From Bacillota bacterium (lineage in GTDB: Bacteria > Bacillota_I > Bacilli_A > Erysipelotrichales > Erysipelotrichaceae): DNA of 14,198 nucleotides. The position numbers were made by a program, and so were the translations under genes. Of the stretch, positions 7,108-13,974 are shown in pieces; within the stretch, counting starts at the first letter, position 1, and each line of letters opens with the position of its first letter. The stretch lies in NCBI GenBank assembly GCA_023426935.1, contig JAEZBR010000067.1, positions 1-14,198 of the forward strand, given 5' to 3'. The notes beneath the pieces were generated by a model. The model saw nothing but the letters and a program-made list of their open reading frames with translations. It searched no databases and was not told the DNA's origin.

Positions 7108-7979
7108 TTTTCCTCCTTTTTGAAAAAATCATCTATAGCACAGTTTTCACTGTTACTACCCTCTTCCGTATGATTACAATTATACTTAGGCCCAAGATTC
7201 GCATATCTTCTGGTCATCCATTGACAGATTCCTTCAATACCCGGATAAATCATCCGTTCGGAAATATTAATGTAATCAAGCTTATCCCGAATCTCTAACT
7301 TACATTCCTTAGGAATTACGATCCGGTAACAATACTCCTCATCGTTCTTCGGTAATAATTCGCCTAAAGTTTTACTGCGGTCGGAAACGACCGAGAATAA
7401 GGCGTATTGATTCGAGATACGATCTAACATCGAGGCCGGTTCGAAGAATAACACGAAAGGTTTATCCGAGCTCGCTTTCAGTTTCTCAAAATTCGGAACG
7501 TAGTGTTCCAGCATCTCAATCGTAAAACTGTTGGAGTTTACTTCCGATAATGCATCATGTAACGATTGCGGCAAGTCGTCTTTCAGATGCACAAAATTAA
7601 CGCAGATAATTGCGCCATCCCGATCGTATTGGTTGATATCCGCTGTCGCAAAGTGTGCCGCAACTAACGGTGAATAAGTCCAATCAAGTAATCTAGTCGG
7701 TAACCCATAGTGTTGAGCTAAAGTTACCGTCTGCCAGAATGAATGATAATTTCCTAATTCTGCGTAAGCATATTTCTTAAAGTTCCGGATTAGGGAATCT
7801 TCTAGTTCTAATTTATAACCACAGATTCGATTTAGTTTAGGAACCATGCCATCATAAGCCGCATCGTTTAAACCCCGATAAATAAAATTGGTCCGATACC
7901 GCATTAATGCCGGATCCCAAGCGCCTTTAAAAATGATGTGTTGTAATTCATCCCAATTCCGAATGATCACATCCTTCAT
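7104..7979 (-). CDS. FRG-domain protein
   Basis: This is a 291-aa soluble protein of the FRG family, named for its F/Y-R-G motif. Visible are FIYRGLND (32-39), LAQHYGLPTRLLDW (87-100) continuing into TYSPLVAAHFA, the late LFFEPAS (177-183), RISNQYALFS (187-196) and GIEGICQWMTRRYA (247-260). The family's activity is not firmly established; FRG domains have been linked to ADP-ribosyltransferase-like folds and occur in some toxin and phage-defence proteins, so any function here is inference. It is the first gene after a good promoter and is coupled by ATGA to the binding-protein gene, so it belongs to the transporter operon. The ribosome site is unusual: GGGGGCCCGCC directly before ATG, GC-rich against its surroundings. 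Confidence 0.9.
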   Translation of the reverse strand: MKDVIIRNWDELQHIIFKGAWDPALMRYRTNFIYRGLNDAAYDGMVPKLNRICGYKLELEDSLIRNFKKYAYAELGNYHSFWQTVTLAQHYGLPTRLLDWTYSPLVAAHFATADINQYDRDGAIICVNFVHLKDDLPQSLHDALSEVNSNSFTIEMLEHYVPNFEKLKASSDKPFVLFFEPASMLDRISNQYALFSVVSDRSKTLGELLPKNDEEYCYRIVIPKECKLEIRDKLDYINISERMIYPGIEGICQWMTRRYANLGPKYNCNHTEEGSNSENCAIDDFFKKEEK

Positions 7980-8002
7980 GGCGGGCCCCCATTCATGAGA
8001 AT

Positions 8003-8031
8003 ATTATAGCGATTATTCAGATACCTGTAAA
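8003..8031 (-). promoter_or_regulatory. promoter of the FRG / ABC-transporter operon
   Basis: On the minus strand TTTACA (8031-8026), a 17-bp spacer and a perfect TATAAT (8008-8003) make a near-ideal sigma-A promoter. Transcription would begin about 17 bp before the FRG ATG, giving a very short leader. Confidence 0.8.
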
Positions 8032-8076
8032 TTATTAACTTGGTTAAACCGGGCACTAAACCATGTCATTTCTTAA

Positions 8077-8090
8077 TGTAAACGCTTCCG
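8077..8090. promoter_or_regulatory. cre-like CcpA site
   Basis: TGTAAACGCTTCCG matches the usual catabolite-responsive element TGWAARCGYTWNCW at every position but the last. It lies about 45 bp upstream of the FRG-operon -35 box. Cre sites upstream of the promoter can mediate CcpA activation; repression is more often from sites overlapping or downstream. Carbon-catabolite control of a sugar importer would be expected, but binding is inferred from the motif alone. Confidence 0.5.
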
Positions 8091-8387
8091 CTACTCTATA
8101 ACAAAGATTTAAGCTAACAAATTCTTATTCTTTTAAATTACATGTAGATTTCCAAATTATCTATTAACCCTAATTAATCGGTTGCCAAGCAATTACTGTC
8201 TGTGGTTTCTCAATGTAGACTTATGAGAATATTCGTCTAGCAAGCTTATCCTCATTGTAACAATCGGGAAACTAATCTAATCTGACTATACTTCGATTCG
8301 AAATATTATATATGGTCAGTCTAAGTGTGTTGCATCTAAAGCCATTACATCCTCTTAAGAAGTAACTACAATAAAACTATTCTTCTG

Positions 8388-8407
8388 ATACAAAAAGTCT
8401 TTTGTAT
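8388..8407 (-). repeat. AT-rich hairpin after the PH-domain gene
   Basis: ATACAAAA (8388-8395) and TTTTGTAT (8400-8407) are perfect reverse complements with a 4-nt loop. It lies 15 bp after the gene's stop and could end its transcript, but the stem is AT-rich and no T-tract follows on the minus strand. Confidence 0.35.
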
Positions 8408-8421
8408 TTCGTAAATTGAAT

Positions 8422-8988
8422 TTACTTTTCGATCTTCACTCTCAGATTCTCATTGTTGCCTTCGGCTAATTCGCTTAGAGTATTATATGCTTCATAAGCA
8501 TCATATAAGGAACTGACCTTCAGTCGGCTTGCGGCGGTATTACCCTTAGCATCGGTATGAAAATCTTTGGTTGTAACTAACAAAGTCGCACTATTCTTAC
8601 TGTCTACGATACTGCCGACAACTTGAACGGTACCGACATTTTTTAAAGTATAGTGAATAAAACTATTTCGGAACGCTCCGCTTCTTTTGATTATTCTTTT
8701 ATTGGTAATCGCGAAATAAGTATTCCTCGCATTCAGAGAACTATAAATTATATATAAGACAACAATTGTCGGCAAAATATATACTACCGGAAATAAATTA
8801 GGACCATCGAAATTTTCGGCGTTTAAGAAAATACCTCCAAAAAACAAGGCAGCCCAGAAACTGAAAAATCCCCCAATTAAAATCGTTGGTAACATTCCTT
8901 TAAGTACATTCGCAAAGACATTTATTTTATTACTCCACTTAATCTCTTCATCGTCCTGCAATACCATCGCAAATTTTTCGCTGTACAT
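8422..8988 (-). CDS. membrane protein with bacterial PH domain
   Basis: This is a 188-aa protein. An N-terminal cytoplasmic stretch (DDEEIKWSNKIN) precedes two membrane segments (about 28-54 and 66-84). A C-terminal domain (about 88-172) starts with NTYFAITNKRIIKRSGAFRNS, shared here only in part, the hallmark opening of bPH2-type (YdbS/YdbT-like) domains, followed by IHYTLKNVGTVQVVGSIVDS and a strand LLVTT. These domains sit on the inner membrane face in many Gram-positives; their ligand is usually unknown. A GTGAGGT ribosome site precedes the ATG. It lies 57 bp after DUF554 with no terminator between, so the two may be co-transcribed. No enzymatic motif is seen. Confidence 0.78.
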   Translation of the reverse strand: MYSEKFAMVLQDDEEIKWSNKINVFANVLKGMLPTILIGGFFSFWAALFFGGIFLNAENFDGPNLFPVVYILPTIVVLYIIYSSLNARNTYFAITNKRIIKRSGAFRNSFIHYTLKNVGTVQVVGSIVDSKNSATLLVTTKDFHTDAKGNTAASRLKVSSLYDAYEAYNTLSELAEGNNENLRVKIEK

Positions 8989-9045
8989 ATAAGTGCTACC
9001 TCACTTTTGATTTATTTTAACATATTGACGTCATTACTCATCATT

Positions 9046-9756
9046 TTAGAAAAACGGTTTAATTAACGCCCAGATAATCGGCACTAACATTGACGGTAAC
9101 ATATTTGCAGTTTTAATCTTGGTAGTACCTAGCATATCGATTCCAATACCTAGGATGATTGTATAGCCGACTAAACATAAACTGGTCAAAGTTTCACCGA
9201 CTAAGAAATTATTTAAGGTGCCGGCAAACAGAGTCAAGATTCCCTGATAAATAAAGACGGGAATAAACCCAAAGACAACTCCAACCCCTAAGGTAGTAGC
9301 TAAGATCATACCGGTCGAAAAGTCCAAGATGCTTTTCATTAACAACACTGAGATATTGCCACTTAAACCATCATTAATTGAGCCGATAATCGCCATCGCT
9401 CCGACACAAAAAAAGATCGAAGCACTGGAAAACCCTTTAGCGAATTGATTTATTCCGGCTTTCTTTTCGATTTTCATGGATAAATTTTGAATATGTCCAT
9501 CCAGATTTAATAATTCACCGATAACTGTTCCAACCACAATCGAAATGACCATTAAGAAATCATCCCTACTTACTAATTCTCCCGCTTCAACCGAAAACAT
9601 ATTGGAAATTACTCCGCTGATGGCTAAAACAATCAGGGCGATTCCTAAAGCCTTCTTCAAATCATCGGCAGCATTCGGTTTGATCTTTTTTTTGAATAAT
9701 AAGCCGATCGACCCCCCTATAATAATCGCAATACTATTAATTACCGTTCCCCACAT
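9046..9756 (-). CDS. DUF554 family membrane protein (YdfK-like)
   Basis: This is a 236-aa polytopic membrane protein. It begins GTVINSIAIIIGGSIGLLFKKK, shown here only in outline, the typical DUF554 opening with an N-terminal hydrophobic hairpin and basic turn. Further hydrophobic segments lie near 36-54, 66-82, 110-126, 148-180 and 192-232. GxxIGxxL-type glycine-rich helices (VVGTVIGELLNLDG, 74-87) and CVGAMAIIGSINDG (117-130) are the most conserved parts of this family as I remember it. The length is normal. Function is unknown; a transport role has been guessed for the family. An AAGGAG ribosome site and a promoter lie directly upstream, divergent from the phosphodiesterase gene. Confidence 0.93.
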   Translation of the reverse strand: MWGTVINSIAIIIGGSIGLLFKKKIKPNAADDLKKALGIALIVLAISGVISNMFSVEAGELVSRDDFLMVISIVVGTVIGELLNLDGHIQNLSMKIEKKAGINQFAKGFSSASIFFCVGAMAIIGSINDGLSGNISVLLMKSILDFSTGMILATTLGVGVVFGFIPVFIYQGILTLFAGTLNNFLVGETLTSLCLVGYTIILGIGIDMLGTTKIKTANMLPSMLVPIIWALIKPFF

Positions 9757-9785
9757 GAATAAAAGTGCTCCTTAAGTCTTCGAAG

Positions 9786-9814
9786 ATAATAACGCGATTG
9801 TCGTTTCAAGGCAA
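9786..9814 (-). promoter_or_regulatory. promoter of the DUF554 gene
   Basis: On the minus strand TTGCCT (9814-9809), a 17-bp spacer and TATTAT (9791-9786) form a good sigma-A promoter upstream of the AAGGAG ribosome site. It overlaps the divergent plus-strand promoter at 9798-9827. Confidence 0.65.
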
Positions 9815-9827
9815 CCACGATTATAAT
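9798..9827 (+). promoter_or_regulatory. promoter of the phosphodiesterase gene
   Basis: TTGTCG (9798-9803), an 18-bp spacer and a perfect TATAAT (9822-9827) point rightward. The predicted start (about 9833-9835) falls on the GGAGG ribosome site itself (9834-9838), which would leave a leader of only about 10 nt. Confidence 0.6.
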
Positions 9828-9844
9828 ATTATCGGAGGCTTACC

Positions 9845-10660
9845 ATGTTAATTATTGTTATTATCGTAATTATTCTCTTAGTCTTATTTATGACTAAACC
9901 AAATAACACCAGAAAAAAAGAGTGGGATAAGTTCACCGAAAGAAAACTATTTGCGCATCGAGGACTATTTAACAATGAAAGTGATCATCCGGAGAATAGT
10001 TTACCTTCCTTTAAATTGGCAGTAGAGAATAAATATGGAATCGAATTAGATGTTCAGCTAACTAAGGATTCCCAATTGGTCGTGCATCATGACCTTTCGT
10101 TAAAACGTTCAACTGGTAAAGATCTAAACGTTAACCAACTTACTTATGAAGAATTGCAGAATCTCTCCTTATTCAATTCTAAAGAAACAATTCCCTTATT
10201 CACGGATGTCTTAAAAATCATCGATGGTAAAGTACCCCTAATCGTTGAAATCAAAGTCGACTACGATTATCTTCAAACGACAATCATGACTAACGAAATC
10301 CTAAAGAATTATACCGGCAACTATTGCGTGGAGTCCTTTAACCCGTTAGCGGTCAAATGGTATCGTCAGCATCGTCCGGATATCATCCGGGGGCAGTTGT
10401 CTACTGATTACTTCAAGGATCAGATGAAAACGAATATTCTAATTAAAATAATAATGACAAATTACTTAGCCAATTTCTTAACTCGACCGGATTTTGTGGC
10501 CGATAACTTTAAATTTGGGTATCGTTTAGGTTATAAACTTCAACATTCTTTCTGGAAAGCTAACACCATCTGTTGGACACCAAAGAGTAAAAAGGACCTT
10601 GAGAATGCCAAGAGGAATTTCGATGCTTATATCTTTGACTCATTTGACCCTCGCAAGTAA
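9845..10660 (+). CDS. membrane-anchored glycerophosphodiester phosphodiesterase
   Basis: It should hydrolyse glycerophosphodiesters (from phospholipid headgroups or teichoic acids) to sn-glycerol 3-phosphate and an alcohol. It is 271 aa: an N-terminal hydrophobic helix (about 2-17), a basic linker (KPNNTRKK), then a GDPD domain. Catalytic and metal residues are visible: FAHRG (His38, Arg39), PENSLPSF (Glu50, Asn51), GIELDVQ (Glu67, Asp69), VVHHD (His82, Asp83) and VEIK (Glu135). By the positive-inside rule the basic linker favours a cytoplasmic catalytic domain. GGAGG (9834-9838) fixes the start. The product is the classical substrate of UgpB-type importers such as may be encoded at 2912-7107, but the genes are not in one operon. 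Confidence 0.92.
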   Translation: MLIIVIIVIILLVLFMTKPNNTRKKEWDKFTERKLFAHRGLFNNESDHPENSLPSFKLAVENKYGIELDVQLTKDSQLVVHHDLSLKRSTGKDLNVNQLTYEELQNLSLFNSKETIPLFTDVLKIIDGKVPLIVEIKVDYDYLQTTIMTNEILKNYTGNYCVESFNPLAVKWYRQHRPDIIRGQLSTDYFKDQMKTNILIKIIMTNYLANFLTRPDFVADNFKFGYRLGYKLQHSFWKANTICWTPKSKKDLENAKRNFDAYIFDSFDPRK

Positions 10661-10722
10661 TTAAGCATCTAAATACTACCTTAACTTTATTTGTACTATT
10701 ATATTAATAGGAGGTTTTATTT

Positions 10723-11508
10723 ATGATACCGTTCTTAACTATTATTATAATTATTGTGGTTATTGTTTTGCTTCTAAGTTTAATGATCCGTCAGGTATCC
10801 GAATATGAAAAAGGCTTGCTGTTTACTTTAGGTCGATATACTAAGACCTTAGACCCTGGCTGGCATTTTGTTATTCCCGTCTTCCAATCCTTCCGTAAAG
10901 TGGATATCCGAGTCATGGTCGATGATGTTCCCGAACAGGATGCAATCACTAAAGATAATGTCTCGATTAAAATTAACGCCGTCATTTATTACAAAATATT
11001 CGATGCGGCTAAAGCAATAAACAACGTTCAGAATTACTACTACGCGACTGGTCAGCTAGCCCAAACGACAATGCGCAATATAGTCGGGGAAGTAACGCTT
11101 GATGAATTATTATCTCAAAGAGAGAAAATCAGTGCCGAAATCTGTGAGATTGTCGATAAAGCTACTGATCCCTGGGGAATAAAAGTTCAGAATGTTGAAT
11201 TGAAAGATATCAGTTTACCGGAAGAAATGAAACGGGTTATTGCGAAAGTCGCAGAAGCCGAAAGAGAAAAAGCGGCTGTCATCACTAAATCCGACGGTGA
11301 AGTTCAAGCCAGTAAGAATTTAGCCTTAGCTGCCAGGACCATGTCTGATGCCCCGGGAGCCTTACACTTAAGAACCCTCGCAACTATCAACGATGTTTCT
11401 TCGGATCAATCCAACACAATCATCTTCGCGATTCCCTTAGAAATAATGCAGGGATTCAATGGGAATGCTGCTAAAACAATTGTCGATAAGATAAAGAAAG
11501 TTAAATAG
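10723..11508 (+). CDS. SPFH / stomatin-like protein (slipin)
   Basis: This is a 261-aa membrane scaffold protein of the stomatin/prohibitin (band 7) family, which organises membrane microdomains and regulates proteases or channels. An N-terminal hydrophobic helix (about 3-21) is followed by YEKGLLFTLGRY (28-39), LDPGWHFVIP (43-52), KVDIRV (59-64), DAITKDNVSIKINAVIYYK (73-91) and SLPEEMKRVIAKVAEAEREK (164-183), then a coiled-coil/Ala-rich segment to about 205. A strong AGGAGG precedes the ATG. It follows the phosphodiesterase by 62 bp without a terminator, so the two are probably co-transcribed. Bacterial slipins often neighbour an NfeD gene; none is seen here. A terminator follows. Confidence 0.93.
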   Translation: MIPFLTIIIIIVVIVLLLSLMIRQVSEYEKGLLFTLGRYTKTLDPGWHFVIPVFQSFRKVDIRVMVDDVPEQDAITKDNVSIKINAVIYYKIFDAAKAINNVQNYYYATGQLAQTTMRNIVGEVTLDELLSQREKISAEICEIVDKATDPWGIKVQNVELKDISLPEEMKRVIAKVAEAEREKAAVITKSDGEVQASKNLALAARTMSDAPGALHLRTLATINDVSSDQSNTIIFAIPLEIMQGFNGNAAKTIVDKIKKVK

Positions 11509-11519
11509 TCAAAGCCATC

Positions 11520-11549
11520 AAAGCGCCTTATTATGGCGCTTTTATTTTG
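11520..11549 (+). terminator. terminator of the SPFH gene
   Basis: AAAGCGCC (11520-11527) pairs with GGCGCTTT (11535-11542) around a 7-nt loop, followed by TATTTT. This is a strong rho-independent terminator 12 bp after the SPFH stop. Confidence 0.9.
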
Positions 11550-11554
11550 AACAG

Positions 11555-11580
11555 ATAAAAGCCCCGATTGCTCGGAGCTT
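11555..11580 (-). terminator. terminator of the VWA surface-protein gene
   Basis: On the minus strand AAGCTCCGA (11580-11572) pairs with TCGGGGCTT (11567-11559) through a 4-nt loop with one G-U pair, and the T-run continues to 11557. It lies 19 bp after the surface-protein stop and sits back to back with the plus-strand terminator. Confidence 0.85.
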
Positions 11581-11598
11581 GTAATTCATTAAGATCGT

Positions 11599-13773
11599 TT
11601 ACTGATTGTCAGCTGCGGTATTGTCTTCTTCTTTGTCAGCTTTCTTGTTGTGATTCGTGAATAGAATTCCCAAGATCCCTGCTAAAGCGATGACAACCAT
11701 GATTACCGTATACTGATCAACCCATCTGAATCTCCATACTAACGGCTGTGTTACGAAGAAGATAATCGTATTAGCTACGCCCAATAAAGCTACCACTAAC
11801 TTCCCAATCCACTTCTTGGACTTCTTCTGATCTTCTTCATCCTCTTCCGTCTTTACTTCTTCTTCATTCTCATTCTGTTCGCCTTCATCTTCGTCTTCTT
11901 TCTTCTTCTTGATGAAGAGGACCATAATGAAGCCTGCTATCGACACGATCATGCTCGCTAAATCTAGTAAGGTCAGTACCGGTAGACCAGCTTTAGGCGT
12001 CGCATTAGGTTCAACGACAACTGTTTTGCCAACTTTGTTATATAATGCGGTGATCGTCAGATCACTTTGAATGTTTGTATAGGCCTTATCCCAACCTTGG
12101 AAAGTATAAGTATAAGTCGTATCTCCCCCTCTATTCGGATTGACCGGAGCAATCGCATTACCTCCAGCCGCAACGGTTTGAGTCTTTAAGATTGTCCCAT
12201 TATAATCGACGAAATTGACCGTATAGTTTGCCGGAGCAACGACAGCCGGAACGACCGGAGGATTAACAACCGGTGGCACAACTACCGGAGCTACCGTATA
12301 TGGCAAGACCGGAATCGTGAAAGCGTCTTTAATCGCAGAAACATTTCCAAGCGAATCGGTACTATCCAAAATGGCAGTATTAGCAACCGGATAATTACCG
12401 GTAACCGTTGCATTCAACGATAAATTATATGACAGACTAACCGGTTCCGTAACCGATACCGGAGTATTGATCTGCCAAGCAAAACTCTTCGTAGCTGGAT
12501 CATAGGTAACTACATAATCGCCTTCTACGAATGAATAAGTATTCTCCGCTGTCTTGGTTCCCGTTAACTCAATACCATTCTTGGTCATCGTGAACGGGAC
12601 TTCAGCGGAAGTAATTAAACTATAATCCGTACCCACCGTATTAGAGACCGTCCCCTTATCCAAAACATATATCAGAGAATCCTTAATTTGACTAAAGACA
12701 GAAACAATCTGTTCATCAGTAGCTGTCGTGATATCGAAAGCCCGGCTGTTATTAACGGTATTAGTCCATTCCATGAATTCGCTGCCGAGATCATACCAAC
12801 TTGCGGAGTTGGCTCCGAAAGTCCAATACAGATTAAACATATGATACTTTTCCGCTAATTCGGCATACTTATGAGCTGTTAAATTAATGCTCTTTTCCAA
12901 ACCAGTCGGATAATTATCCCAATCAGAAGTAAAATTATCTCTGGTTATCGAAGCCGGCAAATTTGGATCGCCAAGATTACCGCTACGATTAAGTTTATAT
13001 TTAGGATTACCATCGGCATCTACTCCATCAGGTAACCAGCCTGTGATATCCAATTGTGACCAGTTGGCATCACTATATGCACATCTACCCGTTCGATTAT
13101 ATATTTCTCCGAAAGTAGGAAAAGAAGCCTTTAAGTCTTCTTCGCTAGGAGTTACATCGTAAGCTCCAGTTTCACCTTCGGTATATAGTCTTCCAATTGT
13201 ATAAAGTTCTTTACCATCTTCACTATTCCAATAATATCCTAGACCATCAGTGACCATGATAATGAATTTATTATCATCGGGTACTTCACTATCCGCCGTC
13301 AGCATTTGATCAGCAAGAATTAATGCTCCTTGTTGATTACTCGCCCCAGATCCTTTGGCATTAGCGATTGCTTCCGTAATACTGTCTGAAGTGCTAGCCG
13401 TTAATTCAGTTAGGTCTAAAGTAATTATCGGGGAGCCTTGAGATATAACAATACCCACTTTAATATCGATGTTCTGATATCCGGTCAAGGTAGAAATCAT
13501 CTTGGCAGCTGCATCTTTAATCTTTTTCGGAACATCACCCGGAGTTTGAGACTTATCCAAAACAAAGACAACATCCATTTTTTTCTGATATTCAGCGGAA
13601 GGTAATGTCATCGTTACCATTGTCTGCTTATCACCGTTAAGTGCGGTTGCACTCATTGATTTGGAAGATGTCCAAGATCCATATTCAACTGCATTTACCG
13701 GAGTTAATACTCCGAGGAAAAGTGTTACTACCGCAAATAGTGCACTTAGACGTTTGATTATTGATTTCCTCAT
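11599..13773 (-). CDS. VWA-domain surface protein with three-helix C-terminal membrane anchor
   Basis: This is a 724-aa exported protein. A signal peptide (1-28, VNA cleavage) leads to a VWA domain (about 66-370): strand VVFVLDKSQ with Asp73, SNQQGALILADQM (145-157) and IIMVTDGLG with Asp176. The metal site is DKSQT rather than DxSxS, so binding is uncertain, and a long insert (180-310) interrupts the domain. An Ig-like beta region (about 380-490) follows, then a Pro/Val linker (491-515) and a List_Bact-type repeat (517-579; VNFVDYNGTIL, YTFQGWDKAY). The end has a helix (about 597-621), KKKK plus a very acidic cytoplasmic stretch (622-654), and two more helices (about 656-675, 688-706). No LPxTG motif occurs. 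GGGGG precedes ATG. A role in adhesion is inferred. Confidence 0.85.
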   Translation of the reverse strand: MRKSIIKRLSALFAVVTLFLGVLTPVNAVEYGSWTSSKSMSATALNGDKQTMVTMTLPSAEYQKKMDVVFVLDKSQTPGDVPKKIKDAAAKMISTLTGYQNIDIKVGIVISQGSPIITLDLTELTASTSDSITEAIANAKGSGASNQQGALILADQMLTADSEVPDDNKFIIMVTDGLGYYWNSEDGKELYTIGRLYTEGETGAYDVTPSEEDLKASFPTFGEIYNRTGRCAYSDANWSQLDITGWLPDGVDADGNPKYKLNRSGNLGDPNLPASITRDNFTSDWDNYPTGLEKSINLTAHKYAELAEKYHMFNLYWTFGANSASWYDLGSEFMEWTNTVNNSRAFDITTATDEQIVSVFSQIKDSLIYVLDKGTVSNTVGTDYSLITSAEVPFTMTKNGIELTGTKTAENTYSFVEGDYVVTYDPATKSFAWQINTPVSVTEPVSLSYNLSLNATVTGNYPVANTAILDSTDSLGNVSAIKDAFTIPVLPYTVAPVVVPPVVNPPVVPAVVAPANYTVNFVDYNGTILKTQTVAAGGNAIAPVNPNRGGDTTYTYTFQGWDKAYTNIQSDLTITALYNKVGKTVVVEPNATPKAGLPVLTLLDLASMIVSIAGFIMVLFIKKKKEDEDEGEQNENEEEVKTEEDEEDQKKSKKWIGKLVVALLGVANTIIFFVTQPLVWRFRWVDQYTVIMVVIALAGILGILFTNHNKKADKEEDNTAADNQ

Positions 13774-13815
13774 ATATTTCTGCCCCCTTATTCTTCTTAT
13801 ATATACAACTATGAG

Positions 13816-13833
13816 GTCTCAATAAAGTCTCAA
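13816..13833 (-). promoter_or_regulatory. paired TTGAGAC direct repeats upstream of the VWA gene
   Basis: On the minus strand TTGAGAC occurs twice (13833-13827 and 13822-13816), 11 bp apart start to start, separated by TTTA. Seven-base repeats at one-helical-turn spacing are typical of OmpR/PhoB-family response-regulator boxes. A TATATA (13805-13800) further downstream could serve as a -10, with no good -35, as in activator-dependent promoters. The link to a regulator is inference. Confidence 0.45.
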
Positions 13834-13922
13834 AACATCTGATTTGCCTTATAATCTTTAATTATTGTTGAAATTTCCTTTTCATTCCTTATTCTCGCTG
13901 GAAGTTCCTGTTTTTGTTCTTT

Positions 13923-13964
13923 TATAATATGTATGTGACAGAGCAGGCGGTTTCATTAAGGAGG
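13923..13964 (+). promoter_or_regulatory. -10 box and ribosome site of the transposase gene
   Basis: A TATAAT (13923-13928) without a recognisable -35 is followed by AAGGAGG (13958-13964). Two ATGs lie behind it: 13970 (5-nt spacing, stops after 12 codons at TAG 14006) and 13975 (10-nt spacing). Only 13975 gives the conserved transposase N-terminus. Confidence 0.5.
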
Positions 13965-13974
13965 TGTCAATGAC

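Larger units (their letters stand above)
7980..8421. other. 442-bp stretch without a gene
   Basis: No convincing ORF with a ribosome site was found on either strand. It holds the FRG-operon promoter and a cre-like site at its left end, an 11-bp direct repeat ATGAGAATATT (7995-8005 and 8223-8233), a loose inverted repeat CTGAC (8282-8286) with GTCAG (8315-8319), and AT-rich palindromes at 8388-8425 after the PH-domain gene. Against gaps under 200 bp elsewhere in the window this is long. It could be a regulatory region, an untranslated RNA or decayed sequence. Confidence 0.6.

Noticed and set aside
9026..9033. TGACGTCA palindrome between DUF554 and PH-domain genes
   Set aside because: It is an 8-bp palindrome without a second copy or a known bacterial regulator; chance is likely.
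8422..9756. A defence or secretion island formed by the DUF554 and PH-domain genes
   Set aside because: Both families are common chromosomal membrane proteins, and no effector, nuclease or mobility gene accompanies them.
9545..10985. Frames 9545-9775 (plus) and 10791-10985 (minus)
   Set aside because: They lie opposite the DUF554 and SPFH genes and show no independent coding evidence.
13774..13969. Left terminal inverted repeat of the IS30-like element
   Set aside because: The right end is outside the window, so no pair can be compared; the imperfect repeat near 13870 and 13900 is too weak to call.
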